DNA from: an uncultured Bacteroidota bacterium | GTDB lineage: Bacteria; Bacteroidota; Bacteroidia; Chitinophagales; Chitinophagaceae | Direction: 5' to 3' | Assembly (NCBI GenBank): GCA_903929425.1 | Contig: CAIYUO010000049.1 | Location: 1-32,256, forward strand | Length of the DNA stretch: 32,256 nt | Program-made: the position numbers and the translations under genes | Notes under the pieces: model-generated | The model's database searches: none | The model's input: the letters and a program-made list of their open reading frames with translations, nothing else | Told to the model about the DNA's origin: nothing | Shown: piece by piece, positions 9,009 through 17,436 of the stretch | How the letters are laid out: each line of letters begins with the position of its first letter | How positions within the stretch are numbered: position 1 is the first letter of the stretch

Positions 9009-10316
9009 TTAATCTATCACTACCCTTGCACCTAAATATGCTAAATGGTCGAAAAAATCAGTATACGATTTATTAATCGCCTCAGCGTCAGTGATAACGA
9101 CAGGACCACTAGCCTTCAATGCTGCCACAGCACAAGCCATTGCTATACGATGATCATGTTGTGAAAAAACTGTTGAAGCATTTATTTCACCACCTCCATG
9201 TATTTTCATGTTATCCCCTTCTAGTTCTATTTTTACGCCCAGCTTAGCAAACTCAGTTTGCAAGGTCAAGCCTCTATCACTTTCTTTATGTGCTAAACGA
9301 CTCACCCCTTTAATTTCTGAAACCCCCATACAAGCTGCTGCTAATGCAACTAAAGGAGGAAATAAGTCTGGACAATCAGTTGCATCAAATTCAAACGCTC
9401 TTAATGCGGCTCCATCTTGCGATCCAATTTGAATTCCATCTGTTTTTATTGCAATTGCAACATTTGCATTTTGCAAAGCATGCATCACAGCTTTATCCGC
9501 CTGTGTTGATTCCATTTGCAAACCCTTTACTTTAATGGGGCCTGCAATGGCACCAGCAACTAATAAAAAAGCTGCTCCACTCCAATCACCTTCCACAGTA
9601 TATTCAATAATATCTTTTAAAGGCTCATGTGGTAAGAATGAAAATTGTTCATAATGATCATGTTGCACTTTCCATCCAAATGCATTTAAAACAGTTAAAG
9701 TCAAATCAATATATGGTTTGCTTTTTAAATCCAATACTTTTATGATTGAACCTTGCGCACCACTTGCCGCATAGGCCATTAATAATCCAGTTAAAAATTG
9801 GGAACTTAAAGATCCATCAACAGTAATAGTTTCAGGCGTCTTTAATGGACCTTGAATTTGAATAGGCAAAAATCCATTTTGAGAATCAATTTTTACACCT
9901 AATGCTGGGAAGATCTCATCAAAAAAATGCATTGGACGTTTTAATAAACTTCCTTTACCATTTATTAAAATGGATTGGTTACTTAAAGCCGCAATGGGTG
10001 TAAACATTCTTATTCCTAATCCACTTTCACCACAATTCATTTCGGGACCAATTGGTTGCACACCTTTTGATGTTACATTTATTGATTTAACAATAGTTGT
10101 TCCATTTTCATCATTTCCTTTTTGAACTTCAATATGAGCGCCTAATTTTTGTATCACATCCAATGCAGCTAAATCGTCATTAGAGTGTCCTGGATTTGAA
10201 ATTATAGTTTGCCCAACATGTAATAAAGCAGCAGCACATGCTCTTTGCATACTGCTCTTGCTTGCAGGTGCTACTTGTGCACCTTTTAATTTACCTGGAT
10301 ATACCGTCGCAATCAT
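9009..10316 (-). CDS. aroA: 3-phosphoshikimate 1-carboxyvinyltransferase (EPSP synthase, AroA)
   Basis: A 435-residue enzyme that joins shikimate-3-phosphate and phosphoenolpyruvate to EPSP. The substrate-binding ASKSSMQRA block contains K20, S21 and R25. The usual GNAGT region reads NCGESGLGIRMF, a form I associate with Bacteroidota homologues. The catalytic Asp region FDATDCPDLFPPLVALA, the HKESDR block and the C-terminal DHRIAMA motif are all present. The inside-out alpha/beta two-domain fold is intact by length. It starts one base after aroB ends, which indicates tight co-translation in the aromatic operon. Confidence 0.95.
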   Translation of the reverse strand: MIATVYPGKLKGAQVAPASKSSMQRACAAALLHVGQTIISNPGHSNDDLAALDVIQKLGAHIEVQKGNDENGTTIVKSINVTSKGVQPIGPEMNCGESGLGIRMFTPIAALSNQSILINGKGSLLKRPMHFFDEIFPALGVKIDSQNGFLPIQIQGPLKTPETITVDGSLSSQFLTGLLMAYAASGAQGSIIKVLDLKSKPYIDLTLTVLNAFGWKVQHDHYEQFSFLPHEPLKDIIEYTVEGDWSGAAFLLVAGAIAGPIKVKGLQMESTQADKAVMHALQNANVAIAIKTDGIQIGSQDGAALRAFEFDATDCPDLFPPLVALAAACMGVSEIKGVSRLAHKESDRGLTLQTEFAKLGVKIELEGDNMKIHGGGEINASTVFSQHDHRIAMACAVAALKASGPVVITDAEAINKSYTDFFDHLAYLGARVVID

Positions 10317-10317
10317 A

Positions 10318-11340
10318 TTAAGAATACAACTTTATTAAATTATTTAATGTTTTCATAGGTACCGTTTCATACACCGCTTTGCCTATTTTATTTAACAACA
10401 CATATTGCATTCCAGCCTTTGCATTTTTTTTATCCTTTTGCATAATTTCCATGGCAGCGTCAATGTCAAAATGCATTGCGGTTGGTAAGCCATATTTTTG
10501 AAGTGTTTCCACTAAAATGCCAACTTCTTTAAAGTCTTGTAAGACTTGTGAAATTTTTGCAGCATATACCATTCCAATACTTATGGCATGACCATGTAAT
10601 AAAGCATGTTCATTTTCAATCGCATGTCCTAGGGTGTGTCCAAAATTCAATAATTTACGATCCCCTTTTTCAAACTCATCCTTTTGTACCACTTTCACTT
10701 TGATCTGCACATTTTTTTCAATGAGTACAGCCAAAGCCTTTTTATTTTTTTGATAATAAGTAATATCATGAGCAGCTAATTCCTTCATCATTGCAGCATC
10801 CTTTATGGCAGCATGCTTAATAATTTCGGCAAAGCCATTTTCCCATTGATGTTTTGGCAAGGAAGATAAAAAATCAAAATCGTAAACTAAAAACTGAGGT
10901 TGCCTAATTAAACCCACCATGTTTTTATACAAACCCACATCAATCCCGTTTTTACCTCCAATGGATGCATCCACCATGGCAAGTATGGTTGTAGGCACGA
11001 AACCTACAGCTACCCCACGCATGTATACACCCGCAACATAGCCAACCATATCAGTTACTACGCCACCGCCTACACCAATTAAGACCGCTTGTCTTGTAGC
11101 TCCAAAATTGAGCAAGGCCTCAATAATAAAGTCAACAGTTTGTTGATGCTTATGCTCCTCACCCGAAGGAATTACAATGGTTTTTTTACCCTTGAATTTT
11201 TTTTCGTGTAAAGCATAAACATTTTCATCTGTTATATAAATAGCTTGCGACTTGTCTACCATTTTATCAATGGCGGCAAATTTACCATCTAATACAAATG
11301 TCACTGTTGAACTCGAAAATTTAACCTTCCAATTTTTCAT
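10318..11340 (-). CDS. aroB: 3-dehydroquinate synthase (AroB)
   Basis: A 340-residue NAD- and metal-dependent enzyme converting DAHP to 3-dehydroquinate, the second shikimate step. The NAD-binding glycine cluster GVGGGVVTDMVGYVAG is near residues 91-106. PTTILAMVDASIGGKNGID follows near 116-134. The metal-binding NFGHTLGHAIENEH block is near 233-246. Spacing to aroA (1 base) and to the upstream DAHP synthase-mutase gene (1 base) places it in the middle of a compact co-transcribed set. Length is typical. Confidence 0.96.
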   Translation of the reverse strand: MKNWKVKFSSSTVTFVLDGKFAAIDKMVDKSQAIYITDENVYALHEKKFKGKKTIVIPSGEEHKHQQTVDFIIEALLNFGATRQAVLIGVGGGVVTDMVGYVAGVYMRGVAVGFVPTTILAMVDASIGGKNGIDVGLYKNMVGLIRQPQFLVYDFDFLSSLPKHQWENGFAEIIKHAAIKDAAMMKELAAHDITYYQKNKKALAVLIEKNVQIKVKVVQKDEFEKGDRKLLNFGHTLGHAIENEHALLHGHAISIGMVYAAKISQVLQDFKEVGILVETLQKYGLPTAMHFDIDAAMEIMQKDKKNAKAGMQYVLLNKIGKAVYETVPMKTLNNLIKLYS

Positions 11341-11341
11341 A

Positions 11342-12427
11342 CTAGCTATTCATTACTTTGTTTTGTTGATTGATACTTTCCATATGCACAGCGTCCATGT
11401 ACTTTGTAACAAAATCATCGCTCAATCCTAATTTATTTCCTTTAGCAACCGCACGATCTAATATTTCATTCCAACGATTGGTTTGCAAAATGGTGATATC
11501 ATTGTTCTTTTTGTATTCACCAATTTTTTGTGCCACTTTCATTCTTGTTGACAATACTTGTAACAATTCATCGTCTAATTGATTAATTTGTTGACGCATT
11601 GCTTCAAGTGCACTTTGGAAATCTTCGTTTTGTATTGTCTCTTTTCTCCAATGCATACTATCTAACATGCTCTTTAATACATCAGGTGTGATTTGTTGCT
11701 TAGCATCACTCCATGCATTATCAGGATCTACATGTGATTCAATAATTAAACCATCAAAATCAAGGTCAATGGCTTGTTGAGCAACCGCTTGTAAAATGTC
11801 TCTTCTACCACAAATATGGGAAGGATCATTAATCATTGGGATGCCTGGGAAACGACGCTTCATTTCAATCGCTAAATGCCACATGGGTGCATTACGGAAT
11901 TCGGTATTACCATACGAGCTAAATCCTCGGTGAATTAAACCTAAATCCTCAATACCTGCTTTGGCAATACGCTCCATACCACCCACCCATAATTCTAAAT
12001 CAGGATTTAGTGGATTCTTAATTAATACAGGTATTTTAACACCTTTTAAAGCGTCTGCAATTTCTTGAACACTAAAAGGGTTAACAGTAGTTCTTGCCCC
12101 AATCCATAAAACATCTACATCAAAATGCAAAGCATCTTCTACTTGTTTTGCTGTAGCAACTTCCACTGCTACAGGAATTCCTGTTTCTTTTTTTGCTTGC
12201 TGTAACCAAGGTAAACCTTTTGTACCTATCCCTTCAAAACTTCCAGGACGTGTTCTTGGCTTCCAGATACCTGCACGCATGATATCTACCTTCCCAGTAG
12301 CAGCTAATCCTCTAGCCGTTGCCATTACTTGCTCTTCAGTTTCAGCACTACAAGGACCAGAGATAATCAATGGCGCTTTTTTTAATAATGCACTTACTTT
12401 TTGTTGTTGTTCAGTTAAGGTTCCCAT
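11342..12427 (-). CDS. Bifunctional DAHP synthase (type I-beta) / chorismate mutase (AroQ)
   Basis: A 361-residue fusion catalysing both the first shikimate step (PEP + erythrose-4-phosphate to DAHP) and the conversion of chorismate to prephenate. The N-terminal barrel carries GPCSAE (24-29), KPRTRPGSFEG (56-66), the NDPSHICGRRD metal/PEP site and IESHVDPDNAWSDA. It lacks an N-terminal regulatory extension, as in the I-beta class. An all-helical AroQ mutase follows from about 265 (ALEAMRQQINQLDDELLQVLSTRMKVAQ) to the C-terminus. C-terminal mutase fusions of this kind are known in Bacteroidota such as Prevotella, where the mutase part mediates feedback by prephenate; feedback here is inferred. 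It sits one base before aroB. Confidence 0.94.
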   Translation of the reverse strand: MGTLTEQQQKVSALLKKAPLIISGPCSAETEEQVMATARGLAATGKVDIMRAGIWKPRTRPGSFEGIGTKGLPWLQQAKKETGIPVAVEVATAKQVEDALHFDVDVLWIGARTTVNPFSVQEIADALKGVKIPVLIKNPLNPDLELWVGGMERIAKAGIEDLGLIHRGFSSYGNTEFRNAPMWHLAIEMKRRFPGIPMINDPSHICGRRDILQAVAQQAIDLDFDGLIIESHVDPDNAWSDAKQQITPDVLKSMLDSMHWRKETIQNEDFQSALEAMRQQINQLDDELLQVLSTRMKVAQKIGEYKKNNDITILQTNRWNEILDRAVAKGNKLGLSDDFVTKYMDAVHMESINQQNKVMNS

Positions 12428-12486
12428 TTTTAACCAATTTTAGTATTTGAATATTTATTTTAAATCTTTTAACAAGTCTATAAGTT

Positions 12487-12519
12487 AGTCCTCGAATTCA
12501 TTATTTAAATCCGAGGACT
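12487..12519 (-). other. Stem-loop between helicase gene and DAHP synthase gene
   Basis: An 8-bp perfect inverted repeat AGTCCTCG / CGAGGACT can extend inward by four more pairs including one G-T, giving about 12 bp around a 9-base loop. On the transcribed (minus) strand no U-run follows, so it does not look like a standard terminator. It sits in the largest gap (101 bases) inside the aromatic operon and could be an RNA-processing or stability element. Confidence 0.5.
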
Positions 12520-12528
12520 ATTCATAAT

Positions 12529-14367
12529 TTATCCTTCGTTATTGTTGAAGCCTCTTGGACCGCCACTATCTGCATCATTCATGCGAATACGACGTCCTTT
12601 ATAGCTTTTGCCATCAATAGCACTAATCATTTTTTTAGCAGAACCTGATTCAATTTCTATCCAGCTATTCATGTCTCTCATATCTATTTTACCAAGCACT
12701 TCTTTTTTTAAGTCGCTCATGTCTAAAACAAATTGTAAGAAACTAGCTTTATAAAAACCATCCTTCGTGCCTAAGTTTACAAATAAACGAGTGGATCCTG
12801 CACTAGCACGGTTTGCTGTACGACCACGACCATCTCCACGATCACCTCTATCCGCTCCGCGATCATTGGATCTATCATTAGAACGATCGCCGCCAGTTCT
12901 TCTATCAGATGAATATTCATTACGTCCTCTTTCTCTGTTACGATCCTGCATACCGCCTACATCACGACGGCCTTTTTCAGCAGCCCTAACATTTAAGTCT
13001 GCCGCATTTTCATAATATGCTAAGAAACGATTAAACTCCAAAGCAGCAACACGCTTCAAAATTTCTTCCTTAGTCATGTCTGCAAATTTCTCTGCAAGCA
13101 TTGGTACATATGTTTCATAATCACCATGACTCACGTCAGTAGACATTAATTTATCCATTACATGGAAGAATTGTTTTCTACAAACATCCTTACCACTAGG
13201 GATATCTAATTTATGGAAAGTACTTTTATTGATATTTTCAATTTGGCGTAAACGGTAAGATTCTCTTGCATGTACAATCGAAATACAAATACCTTGACTA
13301 CCTGCACGACCCGTACGACCACTTCGGTGTGTGTATACTTCCACGTCATCCGGTAGTTCGTAGTTAATTACGTGTGTAATTCCTTTAACATCAATACCAC
13401 GGGCAGCAACGTCAGTTGCAATTAACAACTGTAAAGTTTTGTCTCTAAACTGACCCATTACTCTATCACGTTGTTGTTGTGTCAAGTCACCATGAATGGC
13501 ATCAATATCATAACCCTCTCGTGTCAAACGTGCAGCCACATCTTGTGCATCTGCTTTAGTACGTGTAAAGATGATGCCATAAATACCAGGGTTAAAGTCA
13601 ATGATTCTTTTCAACGTCTCATAACGATATTGCGCCGAGGTAACATAATATTGGTGATCAATACTTTTGTTAGTTGCATTTACTTTACCGATGGTTACTT
13701 CCACTGGCTCTTTCATGTAACGCTTGCTTACTTTTCTGATTTCAGTAGGCATCGTTGCACTAAACAACCAAATACTTTCACGATTAGGGGTATTCTTTAA
13801 AATAAATTCAATGTCGTCCTGGAATCCCATGTTCAACATTTCATCTGCTTCATCCAATACTACATATTCAATTTGCTCTAAATTAATTGCCTTACGCTCA
13901 ATCAAGTCAATTAAACGACCTGGTGTTGCGACAACAATTTGAACGCCTCTTTTTAAATCTCTAATTTGCATGCCAATGGACGTACCACCATAAACGGCTA
14001 ATACTTGTACACCTGATACATGCTTTTTAAACAAGTTAATTTCATTTACAATTTGCATACACAATTCACGTGTAGGACAAACCACCAAAGCTTGAGGATG
14101 CTTATCGGCTGCTTTAATTAATTGAATCAATGGCAAACCAAAAGCTGCTGTTTTACCAGTACCTGTTTGCGCCAATCCAATAAAATCCTTTGTTCCGCTA
14201 ATTAATACGGGAATAGAACGTTCTTGAATTTCAGTTGCGTGTGTATATCCTAATTCAGTAACTGATTTTACCAATTGCTCATTCACACCCAATTCAGCAA
14301 AAGTCATTTTTGTTTTTACTGCTTCAATTAAATCATTCTTAACTTCCATATCTTCTGTTTTCTTCAT
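12529..14367 (-). CDS. deaD: DEAD-box ATP-dependent RNA helicase (DeaD/CsdA-like)
   Basis: A 612-residue RNA helicase, expected to unwind structured RNA during ribosome assembly, mRNA decay or cold growth. The core is complete: Q-motif region (23-53), AQTGTGKT (66-73), PTREL (98-102), TPGR (148-151), DEAD (172-175), SAT (203-205), ATDVAARGID and HRSGRTGRAG. After about residue 465 comes an Arg/Asp/Gly-rich disordered linker (RDRNRERGRNE...DRSNDRSNDRGADRGDRGDGRG). A DbpA-type RNA-binding domain (about 527-605, STRLFVNLGTKDGF...) follows. It is embedded between tyrA (32-base gap) and the DAHP synthase gene (101-base gap) on the same strand, which is unusual company. Translation could also begin at M7. 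Confidence 0.94.
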   Translation of the reverse strand: MKKTEDMEVKNDLIEAVKTKMTFAELGVNEQLVKSVTELGYTHATEIQERSIPVLISGTKDFIGLAQTGTGKTAAFGLPLIQLIKAADKHPQALVVCPTRELCMQIVNEINLFKKHVSGVQVLAVYGGTSIGMQIRDLKRGVQIVVATPGRLIDLIERKAINLEQIEYVVLDEADEMLNMGFQDDIEFILKNTPNRESIWLFSATMPTEIRKVSKRYMKEPVEVTIGKVNATNKSIDHQYYVTSAQYRYETLKRIIDFNPGIYGIIFTRTKADAQDVAARLTREGYDIDAIHGDLTQQQRDRVMGQFRDKTLQLLIATDVAARGIDVKGITHVINYELPDDVEVYTHRSGRTGRAGSQGICISIVHARESYRLRQIENINKSTFHKLDIPSGKDVCRKQFFHVMDKLMSTDVSHGDYETYVPMLAEKFADMTKEEILKRVAALEFNRFLAYYENAADLNVRAAEKGRRDVGGMQDRNRERGRNEYSSDRRTGGDRSNDRSNDRGADRGDRGDGRGRTANRASAGSTRLFVNLGTKDGFYKASFLQFVLDMSDLKKEVLGKIDMRDMNSWIEIESGSAKKMISAIDGKSYKGRRIRMNDADSGGPRGFNNNEG

Positions 14368-14399
14368 TTTGTTGTTTTTACTTTTCTTAAATAAGAATT

Positions 14400-15239
14400 C
14401 TATTTTAGAATTCTTTTAATCCCATTGGCATTCTCGATCAAGTCCGATAAATATTCAAAGTTTTCTTTTTCCAAGCAAGACTTGAATTTTCTCAACTGAC
14501 TGATATGCTCATTTAAAACGTCTAATACATTTTCTTTGTTTTGCATAAAGATGGGTACCCAGGTAGCTGCATTGGACTTTGCCAAACGCACCGTACTGTC
14601 AAAACCACCACTCGCTAACTCGAATATATTATCCGATTCTTTTTCCTTCTCCAACACGGTATTGGCCAGTGCAAAAGAAGTAATATGTGAGATATGACTC
14701 ACATAAGCCACATGAATATCATGTTTAGTTGCATTCATGTTTACAATATGCATTCCCAAACTGGTATACAAACGTTCTACTGTTAATAGTGCATCGGTAT
14801 CTACTTGTTCTCTATTACATATTACTGTTGCTTTATTTTCAAAAGCATCGCTTTGTGCAGCACTAGGACCACTAAACTCTGTCCCCCACATTGGATGTGT
14901 TGGAACGAATCTTCCTTTTTTAGCATGTGCGCTGGCTATTTGCGCTACCGCTTCTTTGGTGGATCCTAAATCAAAAACGACTTGTTGGTCAACTAAATCT
15001 AAAACCGAAGGCAATAGTTTTTCTGCAATATTCACGGGTGTTGCAATGGCTATGATGTCTGATAATTTTATAGCGTCTTCCAACGACATAATTTCATCTA
15101 CAATACCCAATCGCAAAGCTTCGGTTTGGTGGTCTAGGTTATTGTCCACGCCAATTACATTGGACACAAAACCTTTCTTTTTCAATGACAATGCCAATGA
15201 ACCTCCCATTAATCCGATACCAATTACTGCTAAACGCAT
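14400..15239 (-). CDS. tyrA: Prephenate dehydrogenase (TyrA)
   Basis: A 279-residue enzyme that oxidatively decarboxylates prephenate to 4-hydroxyphenylpyruvate, the tyrosine branch. An N-terminal Rossmann fold carries GIGLMGGSLA (7-16) with the following acidic residue in GVDNN, which suggests NAD rather than NADP. The substrate block HPMWGTEFSGPSAAQ and the histidine-containing C-terminal helical region (HVAYVSHISHITSFALA) are present. There is no fused mutase or ACT domain, which fits the separate mutase in the DAHP synthase fusion. Its start overlaps the aminotransferase gene by 10 bases, so the two are probably translationally coupled. Confidence 0.93.
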   Translation of the reverse strand: MRLAVIGIGLMGGSLALSLKKKGFVSNVIGVDNNLDHQTEALRLGIVDEIMSLEDAIKLSDIIAIATPVNIAEKLLPSVLDLVDQQVVFDLGSTKEAVAQIASAHAKKGRFVPTHPMWGTEFSGPSAAQSDAFENKATVICNREQVDTDALLTVERLYTSLGMHIVNMNATKHDIHVAYVSHISHITSFALANTVLEKEKESDNIFELASGGFDSTVRLAKSNAATWVPIFMQNKENVLDVLNEHISQLRKFKSCLEKENFEYLSDLIENANGIKRILK

Positions 15240-16393
15240 GCTTTCACTCTTTTAATTGCTTCATTAAATTTCTCCATTGAACCGCATAAGCTCACACGGA
15301 TGTAATTATTACCTGCAGAACCAAAAATACCACCAGGTGTAATAAAGACATTCGCATCGTACAACACCTTGTCGCTTAATGCATATCCATCTTTATAGGT
15401 GGCTGGAATTTTAGCCCAAACAAACATCCCTACTTGTTGTTTTGAATATGCACAACCTAATGTGTCTAATAATTCATAAACTTTTTCGCGACGTTCGGTA
15501 TAAACTTGATTTACTGAATCATACCAAGATTTATCTAAGCTTAATGCTTTTGCCGCTGCTAATTGCACAGGTAAAAACATACCACTATCCATATTGGATT
15601 TAAATCTTAATATTTCGTTGACTCTTTCTTCGGCAGCGATCAACATACCTACTCTCCAACCTGCCATATTTTGGCTTTTGCTTAAAGAGTTTAATTCAAT
15701 CACCACTTCTTTAGCACCTTCTACAGACAACAAACTTGATGGTTGGTCATTTAAGATGAATGCATACGGATTGTCGTGACAAATTAATATTTGATGCTGC
15801 TTACCAAATGCTACTAACTTTTCAAAGAGTGCTTTAGTTGGCATTTGACCTGTAGGCATGTGCGGATAGTTCACCCACATCAATTTCACTTTTGATAAAT
15901 CTGCTTTTTCTAGATTTTCAAAGTCAGGCGCCCAATTGTTATCGGCAGTCAACTCATAGTATAGCGGAGTGCCCCCTGCTAATTTAACTGCACTTGAGTA
16001 TGTAGGATAGCCAGGGTTTGGAATTAACACCTGATCTCCTTCATTTAAATAGGTCATACAAATATGCATGATCCCTTCCTTGCTCCCTAGTAATGGAAGC
16101 ACTTCTGTTGCTGGATTAATATTATCAACATGATAATACTTTTTATACCACTCGGCAATAGCTTCTCTCAAAACTGGAGAGCCCTTATAGGATTGATAAC
16201 CGTGTACATTATCTTTTGCTGCTTCTTGATTCAACACAGCCAATACAGATGGATGCGGAGGTAAATCGGGACTTCCAATACCCAAATTAATAATACCCTT
16301 GCCTGCTTTATTGAGTTCATCAATTTCACGCAATTTGGTAGCGAAATAATATTCACCAATCCCATTCAATCTATTTGATAATGTTAGGTCCAT
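15230..16393 (-). CDS. Class I/II PLP-dependent aminotransferase (probable aromatic/prephenate-pathway transaminase)
   Basis: A 387-residue fold-type I aminotransferase. The PLP lysine is K239 in SLSKSQNMAGWRVGM, with R247 as the phosphate/carboxylate contact. The N-terminal NLGIGSPDLPPHPSV block and the NPGYPTYSSAVKLAGG block are typical. The canonical NPTG motif reads MPTG (residues 179-182, in NYPHMPTGQ). Its place between pheA (2-base gap) and tyrA (10-base overlap) suggests that it transaminates phenylpyruvate and hydroxyphenylpyruvate. Relatives are also annotated as aspartate or LL-diaminopimelate aminotransferases, so the substrate is inferred from context. Confidence 0.88.
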   Translation of the reverse strand: MDLTLSNRLNGIGEYYFATKLREIDELNKAGKGIINLGIGSPDLPPHPSVLAVLNQEAAKDNVHGYQSYKGSPVLREAIAEWYKKYYHVDNINPATEVLPLLGSKEGIMHICMTYLNEGDQVLIPNPGYPTYSSAVKLAGGTPLYYELTADNNWAPDFENLEKADLSKVKLMWVNYPHMPTGQMPTKALFEKLVAFGKQHQILICHDNPYAFILNDQPSSLLSVEGAKEVVIELNSLSKSQNMAGWRVGMLIAAEERVNEILRFKSNMDSGMFLPVQLAAAKALSLDKSWYDSVNQVYTERREKVYELLDTLGCAYSKQQVGMFVWAKIPATYKDGYALSDKVLYDANVFITPGGIFGSAGNNYIRVSLCGSMEKFNEAIKRVKACV

Positions 16394-16395
16394 AG

Positions 16396-17232
16396 TTAGC
16401 CTTTTACAACTTTACCTTTTTTATACAATCCAAAAACTTTAAAACTATTGGTCATAGGGTTCACCACTTCCAATACTTTTTCGAGTTGTTTACTATTTTC
16501 AAATTCTAAATCCGCATAAAATCCATACTTGAAAGTGCTTCCTGGTATTGGCATACTTTGAAGCTTACTTAAATTCACCCCGCCCTGTGCAATTTTCGCT
16601 AACACTTTTGACAAAATTCCCTTTGAATGATCTGTTTGAAAATAGACCGATGCTTTATTTGCGTCTTTCATTTCCACTTTTGCTTTTGCAGGAACCAATA
16701 TTAAAAAGCGGGTGATATTATTTTTTAAAGTATGAATGTCGGGCGCAATCACTTCCAAATTATATAACTGTGCTGCCAACTTACTCGCTATAGCAGCTGT
16801 ATGTTTGCTTTTATGCTGATGCACCATTTTAGCACTTAATGCTGTATCCTCGGACTCCACCAATTTATATGGATGTTGTTCCAGGAAATCCAAACATTGT
16901 AAAATAGCCATTGGATGACTATGCACTTCCTTAATATCTGACAATTTCACTCCCGGATTCACTAATAAGTTTTGGCTAATTGACAAGTATACTTCGCCAA
17001 TTACTTGCAAGTTGCTTTTTTGTAATAAGTTATAATTGGGTAGAATACTTCCTGCAATAGAATTTTCAATGGCCATCACCGCACCATCCGATTGTTTAGG
17101 ATCTGAGCCAATTTTAACCACTTCTCTAAACGTATCGCACGTTATTACCTCAACCGTTTTGCCATAAAACTGCCTAGCTGCCACTTGGTGGAAACTTCCC
17201 TCATAACCTTGTATCGTCACTTTTTTATTCAT
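16396..17232 (-). CDS. pheA: Prephenate dehydratase (PheA, with ACT domain)
   Basis: A 278-residue enzyme that converts prephenate to phenylpyruvate, the phenylalanine branch. The N-terminal catalytic domain starts with IQGYEGSFHQVAARQF and has the AIENSIAGSI block near 55-63. The catalytic TRF motif is at T174-R175-F176. A C-terminal ACT domain (about 192-275) should bind Phe for feedback; its usual ESRP motif is degenerate here (LQSMPIPG). No chorismate mutase is fused. It is the first large gene of the operon and is preceded by an aromatic-codon leader and terminator, so expression is probably controlled by attenuation as well as by feedback. AAGG lies just before the chosen ATG. Confidence 0.95.
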   Translation of the reverse strand: MNKKVTIQGYEGSFHQVAARQFYGKTVEVITCDTFREVVKIGSDPKQSDGAVMAIENSIAGSILPNYNLLQKSNLQVIGEVYLSISQNLLVNPGVKLSDIKEVHSHPMAILQCLDFLEQHPYKLVESEDTALSAKMVHQHKSKHTAAIASKLAAQLYNLEVIAPDIHTLKNNITRFLILVPAKAKVEMKDANKASVYFQTDHSKGILSKVLAKIAQGGVNLSKLQSMPIPGSTFKYGFYADLEFENSKQLEKVLEVVNPMTNSFKVFGLYKKGKVVKG

Positions 17233-17285
17233 CCTTGTCTCATTCTATTTTTACGAACCTCATTATTTCTAAACAGTTGGTTCAT
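17229..17285 (-). CDS. Possible 18-codon upstream ORF coupled to pheA
   Basis: Between the attenuator and pheA there is a short frame MNQLFRNNEVRKNRMRQG whose TGA stop overlaps the pheA ATG (ATGA). Its ATG falls 11 bases after the terminator T-run. The arrangement would let ribosomes pass directly onto pheA, but an ORF of this length can arise by chance and there is no composition evidence that it is translated. Confidence 0.25.
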   Translation of the reverse strand: MNQLFRNNEVRKNRMRQG

Positions 17286-17296
17286 AAATTTTTAAT

Positions 17297-17326
17297 AAAA
17301 AAATCCCGGCTGTTTTGGCCGGGATT
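17297..17326 (-). terminator. Attenuator terminator upstream of pheA
   Basis: On the minus strand a 9-bp stem AATCCCGGC / GCCGGGATT with a 7-base loop is followed by a run of seven U. It lies 19 bases past the leader peptide stop and about 65 bases before the pheA ATG, so it would end transcription before the operon. Its 5' arm (CCCGGC) can instead pair with GCCGGG inside the leader coding region. Confidence 0.9.
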
Positions 17327-17345
17327 GTATATTTAGTTGTTTCGT

Positions 17346-17429
17346 TTATGCTTTTACAAATACTACCCGGCTACTTTGATTAAAGTAGAAATAAAAGAAA
17401 AAGTAAAACCAGTTGCTATTTGCTTTCAT
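17346..17429 (-). CDS. Aromatic-rich attenuator leader peptide for the pheA-tyrA-aro operon
   Basis: A 27-residue leader peptide beginning MKANSN and then ten consecutive aromatic residues at positions 7-16 (WFYFFFYFYF: six Phe, three Tyr, one Trp), followed by NQSSRVVFVKA and TAA. Such a run is not expected by chance and is the hallmark of an amino-acid attenuator. Ribosome stalling on uncharged tRNA-Phe/Tyr at codons 8-16 would cover the minus-strand segment CTACTTT (17382-17388). That segment otherwise pairs with AAAGTAG (17371-17377), and freeing it lets GCCGGG (17366-17371) capture the terminator arm. With ample aromatics the ribosome runs on and the terminator forms. A TATATTTG box lies only 7 bases before the ATG, so the mRNA is nearly leaderless. 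Confidence 0.9.
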   Translation of the reverse strand: MKANSNWFYFFFYFYFNQSSRVVFVKA

Positions 17430-17436
17430 CGTGATA

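Noticed and set aside
12767..13015. Open frame on the plus strand rich in Arg, Ser and Pro
   Set aside because: It is the complement of the Arg/Asp/Gly-rich linker of the DEAD-box helicase, so its odd composition is derived.
14737..15255. A 172-codon open frame on the plus strand over tyrA
   Set aside because: It is antisense to a well-supported tyrA gene, has no recognisable domain, and its length is explained by the coding constraint on the other strand.
17233..17430. A riboswitch or T-box upstream of pheA
   Set aside because: No T-box sequence or specifier domain is visible and T-boxes are mainly Gram-positive; the aromatic-rich leader peptide with competing stems explains the region better.
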